7,998 nucleotides of DNA. It comes from an uncultured Actinomycetes bacterium. GTDB taxonomy: Bacteria; Actinomycetota; Acidimicrobiia; Acidimicrobiales; Microtrichaceae. The notes under the pieces were generated by a model. It saw only the letters and a program-made list of their open reading frames with translations. It did no database searches and was not told where the DNA came from. The stretch spans positions 1 to 7,998 of the forward strand of contig CAJANQ010000069.1 of assembly GCA_903941145.1 (NCBI GenBank), written 5' to 3'. The translations under genes were made by a program, and so were the position numbers. Shown here in pieces: positions 6,583 to 7,998 of the stretch; within the stretch, counting starts at the first letter, position 1; each line of letters opens with the position of its first letter.

Positions 6583-6677
6583 TACGTTATGGGTCCCGCC
6601 GGCCCCGTTGGGGTGGTGGCACAACCTGGTGTTCCCCAGCCACCAGCGTCGCGCCGCCGCCCCAACCGGGTCGGCGG
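6583..6677 (+). other. Non-coding stretch with several hairpins; possible small RNA
   Basis: This is part of the 241-bp gap between the PASTA-kinase and MFS genes. TACGTT (6583-6588) matches the -10 pattern seen at other starts but has no credible reading frame behind it. Downstream are CCCC/GGGG (6603-6606 with 6610-6613, loop GTT), TGGTGGC/GCCACCA (6614-6620 with 6639-6645) and CCGCCG/CGGCGG (6654-6659 with 6672-6677). The CCCC at 6634-6637 could also pair with the GGGG at 6610-6613, giving two exclusive folds. If MFS transcription starts at its own promoter, this region is not its leader. I recognise no known riboswitch or RNA family, and stems this short arise easily by chance at this GC content. 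Confidence 0.25.
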
Positions 6678-6694
6678 TCTGCGTTGCGTACCGG

Positions 6695-6700
6695 TACTCT
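6695..6700 (+). promoter_or_regulatory. Putative -10 element TACTCT for a leaderless MFS transcript
   Basis: TACTCT, within GGTACTCT, ends nine bases before the ATG at 6710. This is the same TANNNT form and spacing as upstream of ligA and the PASTA kinase. The intervening bases hold no convincing Shine-Dalgarno, and no -35 element is apparent. It lacks the shared CGGCAGTAC core. Confidence 0.45.
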
Positions 6701-6709
6701 CGCCGGACC

Positions 6710-7998
6710 ATGCCTGACTTCTCGGACGCTGCCCCCGTCTCCGAGCTGCACTGGCCCCCGTTCGCCGCCCGCCGCATCGAGCGCCAGGGCGGGCCCACCG
6801 ACCGGGACCGCTGGCTGGTGGCGTGGACGGTCCTGCTCGGAGCCTTCTGGGTGTCGAGCACCATCACGATCCTGGCCGTCAGCCGCCCGCTGATCGCCAG
6901 GGACCTGGGCACGTCGGCCGAGAGCCTGGTCTGGCTCATCAGCGGGCCGACCATTGCCATCGCGCTCACCGGCACGACCGCCGGCAAGCTCGGCGACCTG
7001 CACGGCCACCGCCGCGTCTACCTGTTCGGGATGGTCGGAGCGACCCTGTTCGTCGTCCTGTCGGCCGTGGCCTGGTCGGGGCCGTCGCTCATCGCGTTCC
7101 GTGTCCTGGGCGCCACCATCGGCTCGGCCACCATCCCCAGCTCGCTCGCCGTGATCAACCGTCTGTTCGGGCCGTCGGAGCGCGCACGCCCGCTCGGGTT
7201 CTGGTCGCTCGTGGTCGCCGCCGGCCCGGTCATCGGCCTGGTCGTGGGCGGTCCGCTGGTCGAGCACCTGGGGTGGCGGGCGATGTTCTGGGCGCAGGCC
7301 CCGCTGCTCGGCCTCTCGCTGCTGCTGGCGGTCCTGGTCCTGCCCGACACGCCCAGGCAGCGCGACGTGCACTTCGACGTGCTGGGCCAGGTCGCACTCT
7401 TCGTCATGCTGGCCGCGCTCCTGGCCGGCATCGACCGGGCCGCAGCGCTCGGCATCGGGTCGCCGGTGGTGCTGGGGCTCTTCGCCGCCGTGCCGTTCGC
7501 ACTGTGGTGGTTCGTCCGCGTCGAGCGCCGCGCCCCCCACCCGCTCATCCCGCTGGAGTGGTTCCGCCGCCCCTCGTTCCGGATCGCCGTCGCCATCGGC
7601 TTCTTCATCCAGTTCGGCTACATGGGTGGGTTCACGCTCACGCCCAAGCTGCTCGCCGAGGTGAGTGGCATGGGCGCCGACCGCATCGCCCTCCTGATGG
7701 TCCCGCGCCCGCTGACCTTCGCCATCGCAGGACCGGTCGCCGGCATGATCGCCCACCGGGTCACGGCCCGGGCCACGGTCGTGTTCGGCACGTCCATGCT
7801 GGTCGGGTCCCTGGCGGTGTTCGCGGCGACCGCGGCCGACCCCAAGGTGGCGGCAGTCGTCGTGGCACTCATGCTGTCGGGCGTGGGGATCGGAGCGACC
7901 CAGCCCCGGCTCACGGCCACCGTCGCGGACGCGGTGCCGGCCGCCGACCTGGGTGTGGCCGGTGCCACCCAGCTCCTGGTTGCGCAGATCGGCACGAC
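6710..7998 (+). CDS. MFS transporter, DHA2 (EmrB/QacA-type) drug:proton antiporter family, 3' truncated
   Basis: The first 429 residues of a proton-driven efflux permease; the frame is still open at the window edge, so its end is missing. A soluble N-terminal segment of about 34 residues precedes the first helix (about 36-58). Motif A between helices 2 and 3 reads GKLGDLHGHRR (92-102). Motif B in helix 4 has Arg131 in RVLGATIGSA. The antiporter motif C in helix 5 reads AAGPVIGLVVGG (170-181), followed by WRAMFW. About twelve hydrophobic helices are visible, and the long family has fourteen, so roughly the last two remain outside. The substrate cannot be inferred; multidrug or dye export is the usual activity of the family. 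ATG 6710 is chosen because it follows a TACTCT element at leaderless spacing. It has the same direction as the PASTA-kinase gene but probably its own promoter. Confidence 0.93.
   Translation, partial: MPDFSDAAPVSELHWPPFAARRIERQGGPTDRDRWLVAWTVLLGAFWVSSTITILAVSRPLIARDLGTSAESLVWLISGPTIAIALTGTTAGKLGDLHGHRRVYLFGMVGATLFVVLSAVAWSGPSLIAFRVLGATIGSATIPSSLAVINRLFGPSERARPLGFWSLVVAAGPVIGLVVGGPLVEHLGWRAMFWAQAPLLGLSLLLAVLVLPDTPRQRDVHFDVLGQVALFVMLAALLAGIDRAAALGIGSPVVLGLFAAVPFALWWFVRVERRAPHPLIPLEWFRRPSFRIAVAIGFFIQFGYMGGFTLTPKLLAEVSGMGADRIALLMVPRPLTFAIAGPVAGMIAHRVTARATVVFGTSMLVGSLAVFAATAADPKVAAVVVALMLSGVGIGATQPRLTATVADAVPAADLGVAGATQLLVAQIGT

Noticed and set aside
6612..6647. tRNA-like or known riboswitch structure in the gap
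   Set aside because: I looked for a T-loop and acceptor pairing on both strands and for familiar riboswitch cores. The GTTCCCCA string does not fit a T-arm consensus and no cloverleaf can be drawn.
6493..6717. Small forward open frame in the gap before the MFS gene
   Set aside because: The Pro/Arg/Val-rich peptide has no motif, the frame crosses the hairpins and the MFS promoter-like element, and no start signal supports it.
4537..6987. Very long leftward open frame opposite the PASTA gene
   Set aside because: Its His/Gly/Arg/Asp-rich composition is the antisense shadow of GC-rich coding DNA, and the forward frame has clear kinase and PASTA domains.
6587..7756. Leftward open frame opposite the MFS gene
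   Set aside because: It is low-complexity and charged throughout, while the forward frame encodes a transporter with motifs A, B and C in order.

Overview
The window is very GC-rich with strongly GC-biased third codon positions and frequent GTG starts. The gene pair of a MetE-like protein followed by ligA resembles the Rv3015c-ligA arrangement of mycobacteria, so the source is almost certainly a high-GC actinobacterium (Actinomycetota). The promoter style and protein divergence make me think of Acidimicrobiia-like lineages, but that is an inference.

Layout, left to right. (1) The left edge may hold the first 24 codons of a leftward gene (1-74, weak). (2) A rightward block follows: a MetE/UROD-barrel protein that lacks both cysteine zinc ligands (117-1193), NAD+-dependent DNA ligase ligA (1227-3383), and a HAD-superfamily hydrolase whose ATG overlaps the ligA stop as ATGA (3380-4042). 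(3) A leftward gene encodes a small, single-pass, probably exported protein of unknown function (4075-4533). (4) Divergent from it, after about 54 bp, is a membrane-anchored Ser/Thr kinase-like protein with four C-terminal PASTA repeats (4588-6468). (5) A 241-bp non-coding gap holds a short tandem repeat, a perfect 9-bp hairpin and further GC-rich hairpins (6469-6709). (6) A DHA2-type (14-TM) MFS efflux transporter begins at 6710 and runs off the right edge.

Most of the content is ordinary housekeeping and accessory metabolism, and I see no mobile element, CRISPR array, tRNA or rRNA. Three points stand out. The PASTA protein has a degenerate catalytic loop: HRD has become HRH, and the lysine and metal-binding asparagine are also replaced, so it is probably a pseudokinase sensor. 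Three genes (ligA, the PASTA protein, the MFS transporter) have a TANNNT -10-like element ending 8-9 nt before the start codon with no usable Shine-Dalgarno, which suggests leaderless transcripts; two of these share a 9-bp identical core. The MetE-like protein has lost its zinc cysteines and is probably not a methionine synthase.
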